NCBI RefSeq assembly: GCF_007279655.1
Contig: NZ_QKWN01000002.1
Location: forward strand, 62,001-126,000
Direction of reading: 5' to 3'
DNA: 64,000 nucleotides
DNA from: Robertkochia solimangrovi
GTDB taxonomy: Bacteria > Bacteroidota > Bacteroidia > Flavobacteriales > Flavobacteriaceae
Positions 26,798 through 34,985 of this stretch are shown piece after piece. The first letter of the stretch is position 1. Each line of letters opens with the position of its first letter. The notes beneath the pieces are model-generated. The model was not told the DNA's origin. It saw only the letters and a program-made list of their open reading frames with translations, and did no database searches. Position numbers and translations under genes: made by a program.

Positions 26798-28639
26798 TTA
26801 ATATTCGTAAGCTCCGATGTCAAAGGCTCCCCCTTTTGGGCGGGATTTATTATTGAAATCTGTTTTGAATTCATTGGAAGTACCTTTATCAATTAGGTTG
26901 CTTGAAGAATTCAAGGAGAAATCACCACCACTTGCATTTTTGAAGCCACTACTTACCTGAGTAACACTGGTTCCGGATGGAACAGAACCCTTCATATCAT
27001 AGAAATTACAATGATCTACCGTCATATTAATTGACATGCTGTTTGCCGCATTAAAATTATAGATTGAAGTTCCTTTTTCGAATGTACTATTGTAGAATCC
27101 GTTTCCGTAGTTCTCATTATAGAATGTTGCAGCATTCTGGTAGTTATAGAAAGTACAGTTATAAAATTTGTTTCCGTGAACAGGACTGGTTTTTGCACCA
27201 CTTCCGAAAGTTACCAAACGATAGGCTGTATTGATCACTATATTTACGAAGGTATTGTCGAATCCACAGTTTTCAAGGTCACGATCTCCACCAGGCCCTA
27301 CAAATCCATCATCATCATCTGAAAAGGCAATAGCGGTCCAAACGTTTTCTATATAGAAATTCTTAAAGGTATTGTTGTTTGCTCCGTTTTTAATTTTGAT
27401 AACTGCAGGCCAGAATTCACCATCTGTACCACTCCCGATAATCTTACAATCGGTAAACAGGTTATTCTTCACACCGGAGAAACCAATCTCAAAACTGGTA
27501 TCAAAAGCGACACAATTTCTGATGATATTATTCTCAGCCAGATCTTTGATCATAAATCCATGTCCGCCATGCGATAGTCCCAATTCTCTTTTGGCTTCAC
27601 TGTGCTCGATAATCGTATTATACGTTCCGGTACCTAAAAGGAAGAAGTAGTCGATCGGGTTTACAGAATTTTTGGCATGAACCTTACAATAGCTGATCAG
27701 GGTATTATCAGAGCCTTTAATATTTACAGCTTCAGCGTTAGCATCTTCTACGAAACAGTTCAGCAATGTGGCATTATCACCAACTACTCTGATACCGAAT
27801 CCACTGTATGCACTTGAATTGGTTTGGCTTCCCTGGTCTATACAAATAACATTCTTAAGGGTAGCATTGGTTCCATTTACCAGGAATCCGATCTTTCCTC
27901 GGTATATTTGAATGTTTTCAACGGTTACATAGTCACCGACAATTTCCATAGGAATTCCATCATCTGAACCCATACTGATCAAAGGCATTTTACTGGCAGA
28001 TACAGTTTCATTGTATTGGAAAGTAGAGCCTTCGGAACTAGCTACATCACCGGGGGTCGATTTATAGCCGATAAAACGGATCGGGTCATTAATGGTTCCA
28101 CTTTGGGTTGCCTTTACCTGAACCGCACCGTAGTTTCCGGACTTGATGTATACTACATCGCCGGCTTTTGCAGTTTTCAATGCATAATCAAGTGGCCAGG
28201 ATTTAGTCTCAGACTTTCCATCATTACTGCTATTTCCACTTGTGGTAACATAGTAAGCTCCGGCAATAGGGTGCTCGTTACCTTCTGCATCGACAGTAGT
28301 CAATTCGATAGCAACAGCGTCTGTCCAGGCATTATTCTCATGTAATTCGTGATAATCAGGATCAATTCCATCAGGAAGAACCAGCGGGTCAGGAGCGGTT
28401 CCTTTAACCTGGTCTATTTTTGCTCCATTCTTAAATGTTTTCTTGTATCCTTCCTCGGTGTAAACAATGGCAGTTTTGGTATCACCGATCTCGTAATAGA
28501 TTGTGGCTGGGATAAATACTTCAACTTGATCACCCTCAATAGCGGCAACAATGTCTGCCTCCTCATGTGCACAGGAAATAAAAAGTTGTAAAAAAAGCAC
28601 AAAAAAAGACATAGTACGGACATTAATCAGTCTGTTCAT
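26798..28639 (-). CDS. Parallel beta-helix lipoprotein 2
   Basis: The 613-residue paralogue of the gene at 24517 has a lipoprotein signal (LFISC, Cys23), the same small N-terminal domain (IYYEIGDTKTAIVY...FKNG) and a beta-helix starting at AYYVTTSGNSSNDGKS. It keeps LSHGGHGFMIKDLAENN, GFSGVKNNLFTD, DDDDGFVGPGGDRDLENCGF and FYNCTFYNYQNAAT, so these are the likely functional surfaces. It ends in a short C-terminus like its paralogue (FDIGAYEY). It is probably exposed on a membrane surface and acts on, or binds, the exopolysaccharide. Each copy has its own terminator and promoter region, so they are separate transcription units. Confidence 0.85.
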   Translation of the reverse strand: MNRLINVRTMSFFVLFLQLFISCAHEEADIVAAIEGDQVEVFIPATIYYEIGDTKTAIVYTEEGYKKTFKNGAKIDQVKGTAPDPLVLPDGIDPDYHELHENNAWTDAVAIELTTVDAEGNEHPIAGAYYVTTSGNSSNDGKSETKSWPLDYALKTAKAGDVVYIKSGNYGAVQVKATQSGTINDPIRFIGYKSTPGDVASSEGSTFQYNETVSASKMPLISMGSDDGIPMEIVGDYVTVENIQIYRGKIGFLVNGTNATLKNVICIDQGSQTNSSAYSGFGIRVVGDNATLLNCFVEDANAEAVNIKGSDNTLISYCKVHAKNSVNPIDYFFLLGTGTYNTIIEHSEAKRELGLSHGGHGFMIKDLAENNIIRNCVAFDTSFEIGFSGVKNNLFTDCKIIGSGTDGEFWPAVIKIKNGANNNTFKNFYIENVWTAIAFSDDDDGFVGPGGDRDLENCGFDNTFVNIVINTAYRLVTFGSGAKTSPVHGNKFYNCTFYNYQNAATFYNENYGNGFYNSTFEKGTSIYNFNAANSMSINMTVDHCNFYDMKGSVPSGTSVTQVSSGFKNASGGDFSLNSSSNLIDKGTSNEFKTDFNNKSRPKGGAFDIGAYEY

Positions 28640-28788
28640 GGTAATTTGGGTTTTTAAGAATTTGGGTACTCTAAAATACTTATTTTCAATGCGCTTGTAC
28701 TAAATACCTTCGGAAAATCGATGAATTGCACATTTTTTGTGTAGTGAAGACATAGATAAGCTTCTGATACTTCGATTTGGCGCTATTG

Positions 28789-28800
28789 GATATACGGTGA
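28789..28800 (-). promoter_or_regulatory. Shared 12-bp element, copy 2
   Basis: The minus-strand sequence TCACCGTATATC lies exactly 150 bases upstream of the beta-helix 2 start codon, as it does for the paralogue. A nearby 9-mer, GCGCCAAAT (minus strand, 28775-28783), also occurs upstream of the paralogue (26416-26424), but at a different spacing. Confidence 0.6.
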
Positions 28801-29068
28801 AATGCACGCTTTAGACGATTAACGAACGTTTTTTAACAGAAATTAACAACTTTCAGGAAGTCTGTAGAAAATAGTTTTTAACCTATAGTAATTAGTCTCA
28901 TAAAACCGATTAAATACCTTTCGGTATCGGCTATATATTGTAGGAAACAGACTTCATTTTTACTCGCTTGCTAAATTCATTTTATAAAATGCAGAAAACT
29001 TCACCCAGGTTTTTAGAATATGGAGAGTCCATCGGGCAAATATAGAAGTTCAGAATCAACATACCAAT

Positions 29069-29109
29069 CACCTATCACTTGGGTAACATTGTAACCCAAG
29101 TGATGGGTG
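29069..29109. other. Isolated long hairpin
   Basis: Arms 29069-29087 and 29091-29109 pair over 19 positions with one wobble and one mismatch. There is no T-run on either strand. It lies between the ugd terminator and the beta-helix 2 promoter region, in a 609-base gap (28640-29248) that otherwise holds no gene. Confidence 0.55.
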
Positions 29110-29177
29110 AGATGTCAACTAGTTTTCAGTGACTAGCAGACTTCATATATTTTAAAGCAACGCTGAATTCAAACCTG

Positions 29178-29224
29178 TTTAAATAGAAAGAGCCAGACTA
29201 AGTGCCTGGCTCTTTCTATTTAAA
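29178..29224 (-). terminator. Terminator after ugd
   Basis: A perfect 19-bp stem (29178-29196 with 29206-29224) and a 9-base loop follow the ugd stop by 25 bases. The stem ends in TTTAAA, which provides a short U-tract on the minus strand. Confidence 0.8.
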
Positions 29225-29248
29225 TCGTTAAGAAAACTCACATTGTGA

Positions 29249-30649
29249 TTAACAAGATTCTCCGATGCGATAGCAATGGAAACCGATATTTTTCAGTTTT
29301 GAACTTTCCATAATTCTTCTACCATCGAAAACGCATGCAGGCTTGAGCATCAGATCGAAGATCTTTTCCCAGTCATAGGTTTTAAATTCATCCCATTCAG
29401 TCAGAATGGCGATGGCATGTGCATTTTCAGTGGCAGCGATCGGGTCATTGACAACCGTTACCAGTTTTCTGTTCTCAGCTTCTGTACGAGTGTTGAGATA
29501 ATCCAGATCTGCATAAACCTGTTCAGCGGTCACTTTTGGATCGTAGATAACCAGTTCAGCCTGTTCATCCAACAATGCATCGGCAACATAGATCGCAGAG
29601 GATTCACGGGTATCATTGGTGTCCTTTTTGAAAGCCCAACCGTAGAATACGATCTTTTTCCCGGAAACGGTATTATAAAGTGTTGAAATGATATTATCGG
29701 CAAAACGTCTTTTCTGGTAATCGTTCATCAAAACCACCTGTTCCCAGTAGTTGGAAACCTCGTCGAGTCCGTATGTCTTACAGATATATACCAGGTTAAG
29801 GATGTCTTTCTGGAAACAACTTCCTCCGAAACCAACGGAAGCGTTCAGGAATTTTGGTCCGATACGTGAATCACGACCGATGGCATTCGCTACTTCGGCA
29901 ACGTTGGCATCCGTCTTTTCACATAATGCAGAAATGGAGTTTATCGAAGAGATTCGCTGAGCGAGGAAGGCGTTCGCAACCAATTTTGAAAGTTCTGAAG
30001 ACCAGAGATTCGTTTGGATGACATTCGCCTTAGGCAACCAATGTTCGTAAACCGCACTTAAGGCATCCTTAGCTTCTTGTCCGCTTGGCGTGTTCTCACC
30101 ACCGATAAGTACCCGATCTGCCTGTAACAGATCTTCGATAGCGGTACCTTCGGCCAGGAACTCAGGATTAGAAAGTATTTCGAATTTGACCCCGTTTCCG
30201 GTATTGTCAAGAATATTTTTAATAGCCTGAGCAGTTCGTACCGGTAAGGTTGATTTTTCTACAACGATCTTATCGGTAGTGGCAACCTTGGCGATATTTC
30301 GGGCACACAGTTCTATATATTTAAGGTCTGCAGCTTGTCCTTTACCCTTACCATAGGTTTTGGTAGGTGTATTTACTGAGATAAAAATCATATCCGCCTC
30401 GACGATAGCATTATCAACATCCGTAGAAAAGAATAGATTCTTACCTCGGGATTCACCAACGATCTCCTTTAAACCGGGTTCGTAAACCGGAAGTTTATCG
30501 AGATCCTGATCATTCCAAGCATCGATTCTTTTTTGGTTAATGTCGACAACGGTAACCTTGATTTCGGGGCATTTATTTGCTATTACTGACATCGTAGGGC
30601 CTCCTACATATCCGGCACCTATACAACAGATATTTGTGATTTTTTTCAT
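29249..30649 (-). CDS. ugd: UDP-glucose 6-dehydrogenase
   Basis: The 466-residue enzyme oxidises UDP-glucose to UDP-glucuronate using two NAD+. It has the Rossmann motif GAGYVGGP (residues 11-18), NTPTKTYG (93-100), [10 protein letters not shown] (131-140), [10 protein letters not shown] (161-170) and the catalytic cysteine C278 in [10 protein letters not shown]. Its length and the GAGYVGGPT start are those of the eukaryote-type UGDH branch common in Bacteroidota, not the shorter E. coli form. Its product can enter the polysaccharide directly or feed the UDP-xylose synthase at 6763. It is transcribed alone, divergent from the pglE-like gene. Confidence 0.95.
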   Translation of the reverse strand: MKKITNICCIGAGYVGGPTMSVIANKCPEIKVTVVDINQKRIDAWNDQDLDKLPVYEPGLKEIVGESRGKNLFFSTDVDNAIVEADMIFISVNTPTKTYGKGKGQAADLKYIELCARNIAKVATTDKIVVEKSTLPVRTAQAIKNILDNTGNGVKFEILSNPEFLAEGTAIEDLLQADRVLIGGENTPSGQEAKDALSAVYEHWLPKANVIQTNLWSSELSKLVANAFLAQRISSINSISALCEKTDANVAEVANAIGRDSRIGPKFLNASVGFGGSCFQKDILNLVYICKTYGLDEVSNYWEQVVLMNDYQKRRFADNIISTLYNTVSGKKIVFYGWAFKKDTNDTRESSAIYVADALLDEQAELVIYDPKVTAEQVYADLDYLNTRTEAENRKLVTVVNDPIAATENAHAIAILTEWDEFKTYDWEKIFDLMLKPACVFDGRRIMESSKLKNIGFHCYRIGESC

Positions 30650-31066
30650 ACTATTTTTTTGGTGTCGTAAATATAGAACCTTCTGGTAATTTTATGGTCC
30701 TAAAATGACTAAAATAGATGAGCGTATCAAAAATCTCTGTAAACTAACAAAATGCGCCACAACCTCTAAACCTTTGATTTACAAGGATGCAGAAGGAGTT
30801 CGTCGATTTTTTTTAACCGTTGATTTTTTGGTTTAGTCATTAACCGAATTTAAACCCAATTTCACCGAATTAGATTAATTCATAGGTTTTACTTTAATAA
30901 TTTTACATCGGATACCTCACAGAGATAAGTCGATTAATAGCAGAAAATTGATTTGTTCATACTGAAGTTAAAAGGAATACTTAATGCCCAATTTCTTTAT
31001 AAAGTATCCGGTTCTTTGGTTTTATAAAATCATTATATAAGATCCCCAATCTTGGTTGTGCTTTAC

Positions 31067-31082
31067 CCTTATTTAAATAAGG
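31067..31082. promoter_or_regulatory. 16-bp perfect palindrome before the pglE-like start
   Basis: CCTTATTTAAATAAGG is a perfect palindrome ending 6 bases before the ATG at 31089. It could be a transcription-factor site or a leader structure that covers the ribosome-binding region. The rest of the 439-base divergent gap 30650-31088 shows no other clear element. Confidence 0.45.
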
Positions 31083-31088
31083 TACGCA

Positions 31089-32222
31089 ATGATAATGACT
31101 AAAGAACGTATTTGGCTGTCTTCACCTCACATGGGAGGTCGTGAGCAGCATTATATTAACAGCGCTTTTCAAACTAACTGGATCGCTCCACTGGGGCCGA
31201 ATGTTCAGGGTTTTGAAAGTGATCTCGAGAATTACCTGGCCAATGAAAGTCACGTAGCGGCTTTGGCTTCCGGAACTTCGGCAATACATTTGGCGCTGAT
31301 ATTATTAGGTGTAGGAAGAGGAGATGAGGTTTTATGTCAAAGCCTGACTTTTTCAGCCTCCGCTAATCCGATTTCCTATCTCGGCGCACAGCCTATATTT
31401 GTAGATAGTGAAGAATCCAGCTGGAATATAAGTCCGGAACTTCTGGAAAACGCTATTATAGATCGTCTGAGTCAGGGTAAAAAGCCTAAGGCGATCATAG
31501 CGGTTCATCTTTATGGTATGCCCTGCGATGTACTCGCATTGAACAGGATCTCCAGTAAATATAAAATTCCGATCATAGAAGACAGTGCCGAAGCACTTGG
31601 GAGTGAATACCTTGGAATGCGTTGTGGAAGCCTAGGTGACTTCTCCATTCTTTCATTTAACGGAAACAAGATCATAACCACTTCAGGAGGTGGCGCTTTG
31701 GTTTGTCGTGACCAGGAAGCCAAAAAGAAGGCTGTTTTTCTGGCAACTCAGGCAAGGGATGAAGCTCCGCACTACCAACATTCGCAAATCGGGTATAATT
31801 ATCGGATGAGTAATGTGGTCGCCGGTATCGGGCGCGGACAAATGGAAGTGCTTGATGACAGGGTAGAAGCCCGCCGCAGAAATTATGAATATTACAAATC
31901 CCGACTTTCCGGATTGCCAGGAATCTCTTTCCTGGATGAGCCGAAAGGTGTGAAATCAAACAGGTGGCTTACCTGTATACTTCTAGATTCTTATGAGACC
32001 AGAGAGAAGATAAGACTTGAACTTGAAGCTCATAATATCGAATCAAGACCCATATGGAAACCGATGCATTTACAACCGGTATTTCAATGCTATCCCAGTT
32101 ATGTGAACGGGGTATCGGAAGATCTTTTTAACAGGGGACTATGTTTGCCAAGTGGCTCGAATCTCACTGATGAAGACTTAATAATCACTTCAGGTTTAAT
32201 CAGAAAATCAATCATTAGATGA
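31089..32222 (+). CDS. DegT/DnrJ/EryC1 sugar aminotransferase (PglE-like)
   Basis: The 377-residue PLP enzyme has WIAPLGPNV (residues 31-39), SGTSAIHLAL (61-70), EDSAEALGS (164-172) and the PLP-binding lysine K194 in SFNGNKIITTSGGG. It would aminate the C4 keto group made by the PglF-like dehydratase encoded next, giving a UDP-4-amino-4,6-dideoxy-HexNAc. The family match to PglE and to LegC/PseC-like enzymes is clear, but the exact stereochemistry is not. A start two codons later (ATGACTAAAG) is also possible. It overlaps the next gene by 4 bases (ATGA). Confidence 0.92.
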   Translation: MIMTKERIWLSSPHMGGREQHYINSAFQTNWIAPLGPNVQGFESDLENYLANESHVAALASGTSAIHLALILLGVGRGDEVLCQSLTFSASANPISYLGAQPIFVDSEESSWNISPELLENAIIDRLSQGKKPKAIIAVHLYGMPCDVLALNRISSKYKIPIIEDSAEALGSEYLGMRCGSLGDFSILSFNGNKIITTSGGGALVCRDQEAKKKAVFLATQARDEAPHYQHSQIGYNYRMSNVVAGIGRGQMEVLDDRVEARRRNYEYYKSRLSGLPGISFLDEPKGVKSNRWLTCILLDSYETREKIRLELEAHNIESRPIWKPMHLQPVFQCYPSYVNGVSEDLFNRGLCLPSGSNLTDEDLIITSGLIRKSIIR

Positions 32223-34186
32223 TAAATAATTACCTCCCCGGAATTCAATTAAAATACGCCTCTAAATGGCTGATTTTACTAATAGACGTGCTGACGGTAA
32301 TGTTCACCTTCTTCCTTGTCTATTTCATAAGATTTGATTTTACACTAAATTTCAATTTCAATATTTTCCTTTTGGAACTGCCTGTTATCGGTGGTATCGG
32401 ACTCATTAGCTTTTTGCTAGTGGGGAGTCACAAGGGTATCATCCGTTATACCGGATTTAAGGATCTTGTCAACATTTCACTTGCGGTTGCACTGATCAGT
32501 GTGATTACGTCAACCTTAGTGATCTTCAATAAGAATTTTGAATTCTTTCCGGGTCTGACCATTCCAAAATTTATCGTGATTATGCATGCGTTCATGAACT
32601 TTGTCTTCCTTGCGGGAACAAGACTTCTGTTTAAAACCATGTATAAGTATATTACGAGTGACATTCGTGAATGTCGCAGGGTTTTGATATACGGTGCCGG
32701 TGATTCCGGGATCATGACCCATAACGCACTTATCAATTCCATGAAGCAGAATGTGAAAGTGATCGCTTTTATCGATGATGATAAGGTCAAAATTGGCAAT
32801 AGTATCAATGGAACACCTATTATTTCTCAATCGTCCATCAACGAGAGTTTCGTTGAAAAATATAAAGTGAATGAGGTCATCATCGCAATTCAGAATATCA
32901 GTACAGGAAAATTGAGAACCAATATCGATCGATTGATGGATATCGTCTCTAAAGTGAATATCGTTCCTCCGGTTGATCAATGGATTAATGGTGAGATCAA
33001 ACTCAATCAGATTAAACAGGTTCAGCTTGAAGATCTACTGGAGCGTACACCTATCAATATCAACAACAAGGAACTGATGAGAGAATTCGATATGAAGACG
33101 ATCATGGTTACAGGTGCTGCCGGATCTATCGGTAGTGAGATCACCAGGCAATTATCCAAGTTCAAACTTAAGCGACTGATACTTATAGATCTTGCCGAAT
33201 CTCCATTGTATGATCTTCAGCAAGAGTTGAAACAAATTGGGATTAATAATTTTGAAGCTATAGTATCTGATATCCGTGATCAATTCAGCATCAATAATAT
33301 TATCGAACAACATAAACCGGATATCATATTTCACGCTGCGGCCTATAAGCATGTTCCGCTTATGGAAGATAACCCTTATGAAGCCGTTAAGATCAATATA
33401 ATGGGGACAAGAAATCTTGCTAATGCGGCAATTCGAAATAAGGTTGGCAAGTTCGTATTCATCTCAACGGATAAGGCGGTTAATCCTACAAATGTGATGG
33501 GGGCTACCAAAAGAGCTGCAGAGATCTATATCGGAAGTCTTCAAAAAGAAAACAGAACCACCAAGTTCATCACAACACGATTTGGTAATGTACTTGGCTC
33601 TAATGGTTCAGTAATACCATTATTCCGCAAACAACTTGAAAAAGGCGGACCGTTAACTGTTACTCATCAGGATGTTACCCGATACTTTATGACTATTCCT
33701 GAAGCTTCCGAACTCGTATTGGAAGCCGGAACCATGGGGCAGGGTGGAGAGATCTTTATATTCGACATGGGAGAATCTGTGAAGATCTTCGACCTGGCTA
33801 AGAATATGATAAAATTGTCCGGTTTGAGATATCCTGAAGATATCAATATTGAGATCACCGGTCTGAGACCCGGAGAAAAATTATATGAAGAACTATTGGC
33901 TAATGGCGAGAATACATTGCCTACATATCATGAAAAAATCATGATTAGTAAGGTTAAAGAATTGCAATATGAAAGCCTGAAAGCCAAAATTGAAGCCTTG
34001 TGTATTATCAATCTTTTTAACGATAAGGATATTCTGGTAAGTAAATTAAAAGAGATCGTTCCGGAATACATATCTAAAAATTCAACCTTTGAAAAACTGG
34101 ATTCAAGGGTTACCATTAAAACGCCAAATTACAACATCTTACAATCACTTAATTTCGATAACCTCAACAGTAGAAACCTGCTGTAG
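32219..34186 (+). CDS. Membrane UDP-GlcNAc 4,6-dehydratase, CapD/PglF family
   Basis: The 655-residue protein has about four N-terminal membrane helices (residues 15-135), a first Rossmann domain with GAGDSG (159-164) and a second, catalytic domain with TGAAGSIGSE (298-307), AAAYKHVPLME (373-383) and STDKAVNPTNVMGATK. In the last, Met427 takes the place of the usual tyrosine, ahead of Lys431. These are the features of PglF/WbpM/CapD, which convert UDP-GlcNAc to UDP-4-keto-6-deoxy-GlcNAc. Translational coupling to the aminotransferase upstream supports a UDP-bacillosamine or viosamine-type precursor pathway. Confidence 0.93.
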   Translation: MINNYLPGIQLKYASKWLILLIDVLTVMFTFFLVYFIRFDFTLNFNFNIFLLELPVIGGIGLISFLLVGSHKGIIRYTGFKDLVNISLAVALISVITSTLVIFNKNFEFFPGLTIPKFIVIMHAFMNFVFLAGTRLLFKTMYKYITSDIRECRRVLIYGAGDSGIMTHNALINSMKQNVKVIAFIDDDKVKIGNSINGTPIISQSSINESFVEKYKVNEVIIAIQNISTGKLRTNIDRLMDIVSKVNIVPPVDQWINGEIKLNQIKQVQLEDLLERTPININNKELMREFDMKTIMVTGAAGSIGSEITRQLSKFKLKRLILIDLAESPLYDLQQELKQIGINNFEAIVSDIRDQFSINNIIEQHKPDIIFHAAAYKHVPLMEDNPYEAVKINIMGTRNLANAAIRNKVGKFVFISTDKAVNPTNVMGATKRAAEIYIGSLQKENRTTKFITTRFGNVLGSNGSVIPLFRKQLEKGGPLTVTHQDVTRYFMTIPEASELVLEAGTMGQGGEIFIFDMGESVKIFDLAKNMIKLSGLRYPEDINIEITGLRPGEKLYEELLANGENTLPTYHEKIMISKVKELQYESLKAKIEALCIINLFNDKDILVSKLKEIVPEYISKNSTFEKLDSRVTIKTPNYNILQSLNFDNLNSRNLL

Positions 34187-34219
34187 AATTATAACATATG
34201 CTAAACCTAAACTAATATA

Positions 34220-34984
34220 ATGTTCATTAAAATTTCGTCTGTCACAAATCTTTGCCTCTTAGTAATATTAGGACTTTTTATTACTTCATGCGCTTCCAGG
34301 GAAGAGGTAGTTTATTTTCAAAATGCTCGTGAATTCGAGACCATTGTTGAAACGCATTCCTTTGAACCACGTTTGAAAGTAGATGACTTGTTAAGTATCT
34401 ATATTTCAACTTCAGATTTAGAAGCAAGTACACCTTTTAACCTAACCAAAGGGCAGGGGGTGAATTATCAGGAAGTAGATTATGTAGTTGGTAAAAATGG
34501 AACTATTGAATTCCCGGTTATCGGAGAATTGAAAATGAGCGGGCTCACCACTGATGAAGCCCGTGAGTTGATCAAAAATGAACTGGTAGGATACCTTAAA
34601 GATCCTGTGGTTAATATAAGAATTAAGAATTTCCGGGTTACTGTACTGGGTCAGGTACAACGCCCCGGCGTATATAGTGTACCTACAGAAAGGGTAACAC
34701 TACTAGAGGCATTAGGTCTTGCCGGCGATTTAGATATCAAGGCAAAACGAAATAATGTTCTTGTGATCAGGGATTTTAATGGAGTGAAAACCTTTACCCG
34801 TGTTGATCTCACGTCTAAGGAATTCATCAATTCACCTGTTTATTACCTCACCCAAAATGATGTTGTTTATGTTGAACCGAATAATTCAGCAATAAAGACT
34901 TCAACTATCGATACCCGTACTACTGTATATGTTTCATTATTGTCCCTCATTGTAACCTCAACTGTTCTTATTTTAACCAGATGA
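34220..34984 (+). CDS. wza: Wza-like polysaccharide export lipoprotein
   Basis: The 254-residue protein has a lipobox (FITSC, Cys24), a poly-export domain at about residues 47-128 (DDLLSIYIST, DYVVGKNGTIEFPVIGEL) and one SLBB domain from about 132 (VTVLGQVQRPGVYSVP). A C-terminal hydrophobic helix (about 230-250) is usual for the Bacteroidota homologues. It would form the outer-membrane export channel with Wzc. It lies 33 bases after the dehydratase and 1 base before wzc, so all four genes form one operon. Confidence 0.92.
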   Translation: MFIKISSVTNLCLLVILGLFITSCASREEVVYFQNAREFETIVETHSFEPRLKVDDLLSIYISTSDLEASTPFNLTKGQGVNYQEVDYVVGKNGTIEFPVIGELKMSGLTTDEARELIKNELVGYLKDPVVNIRIKNFRVTVLGQVQRPGVYSVPTERVTLLEALGLAGDLDIKAKRNNVLVIRDFNGVKTFTRVDLTSKEFINSPVYYLTQNDVVYVEPNNSAIKTSTIDTRTTVYVSLLSLIVTSTVLILTR

Positions 34985-34985
34985 T

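Noticed and set aside
30705-30836. A 43-codon + strand frame (MTKIDERIKNLCK...) in the divergent gap between ugd and the pglE-like gene.
   Set aside because: It has no recognisable domain, no clear ribosome-binding site and lies in the region that must hold the ugd promoter. It could be chance; only conservation would rescue it.
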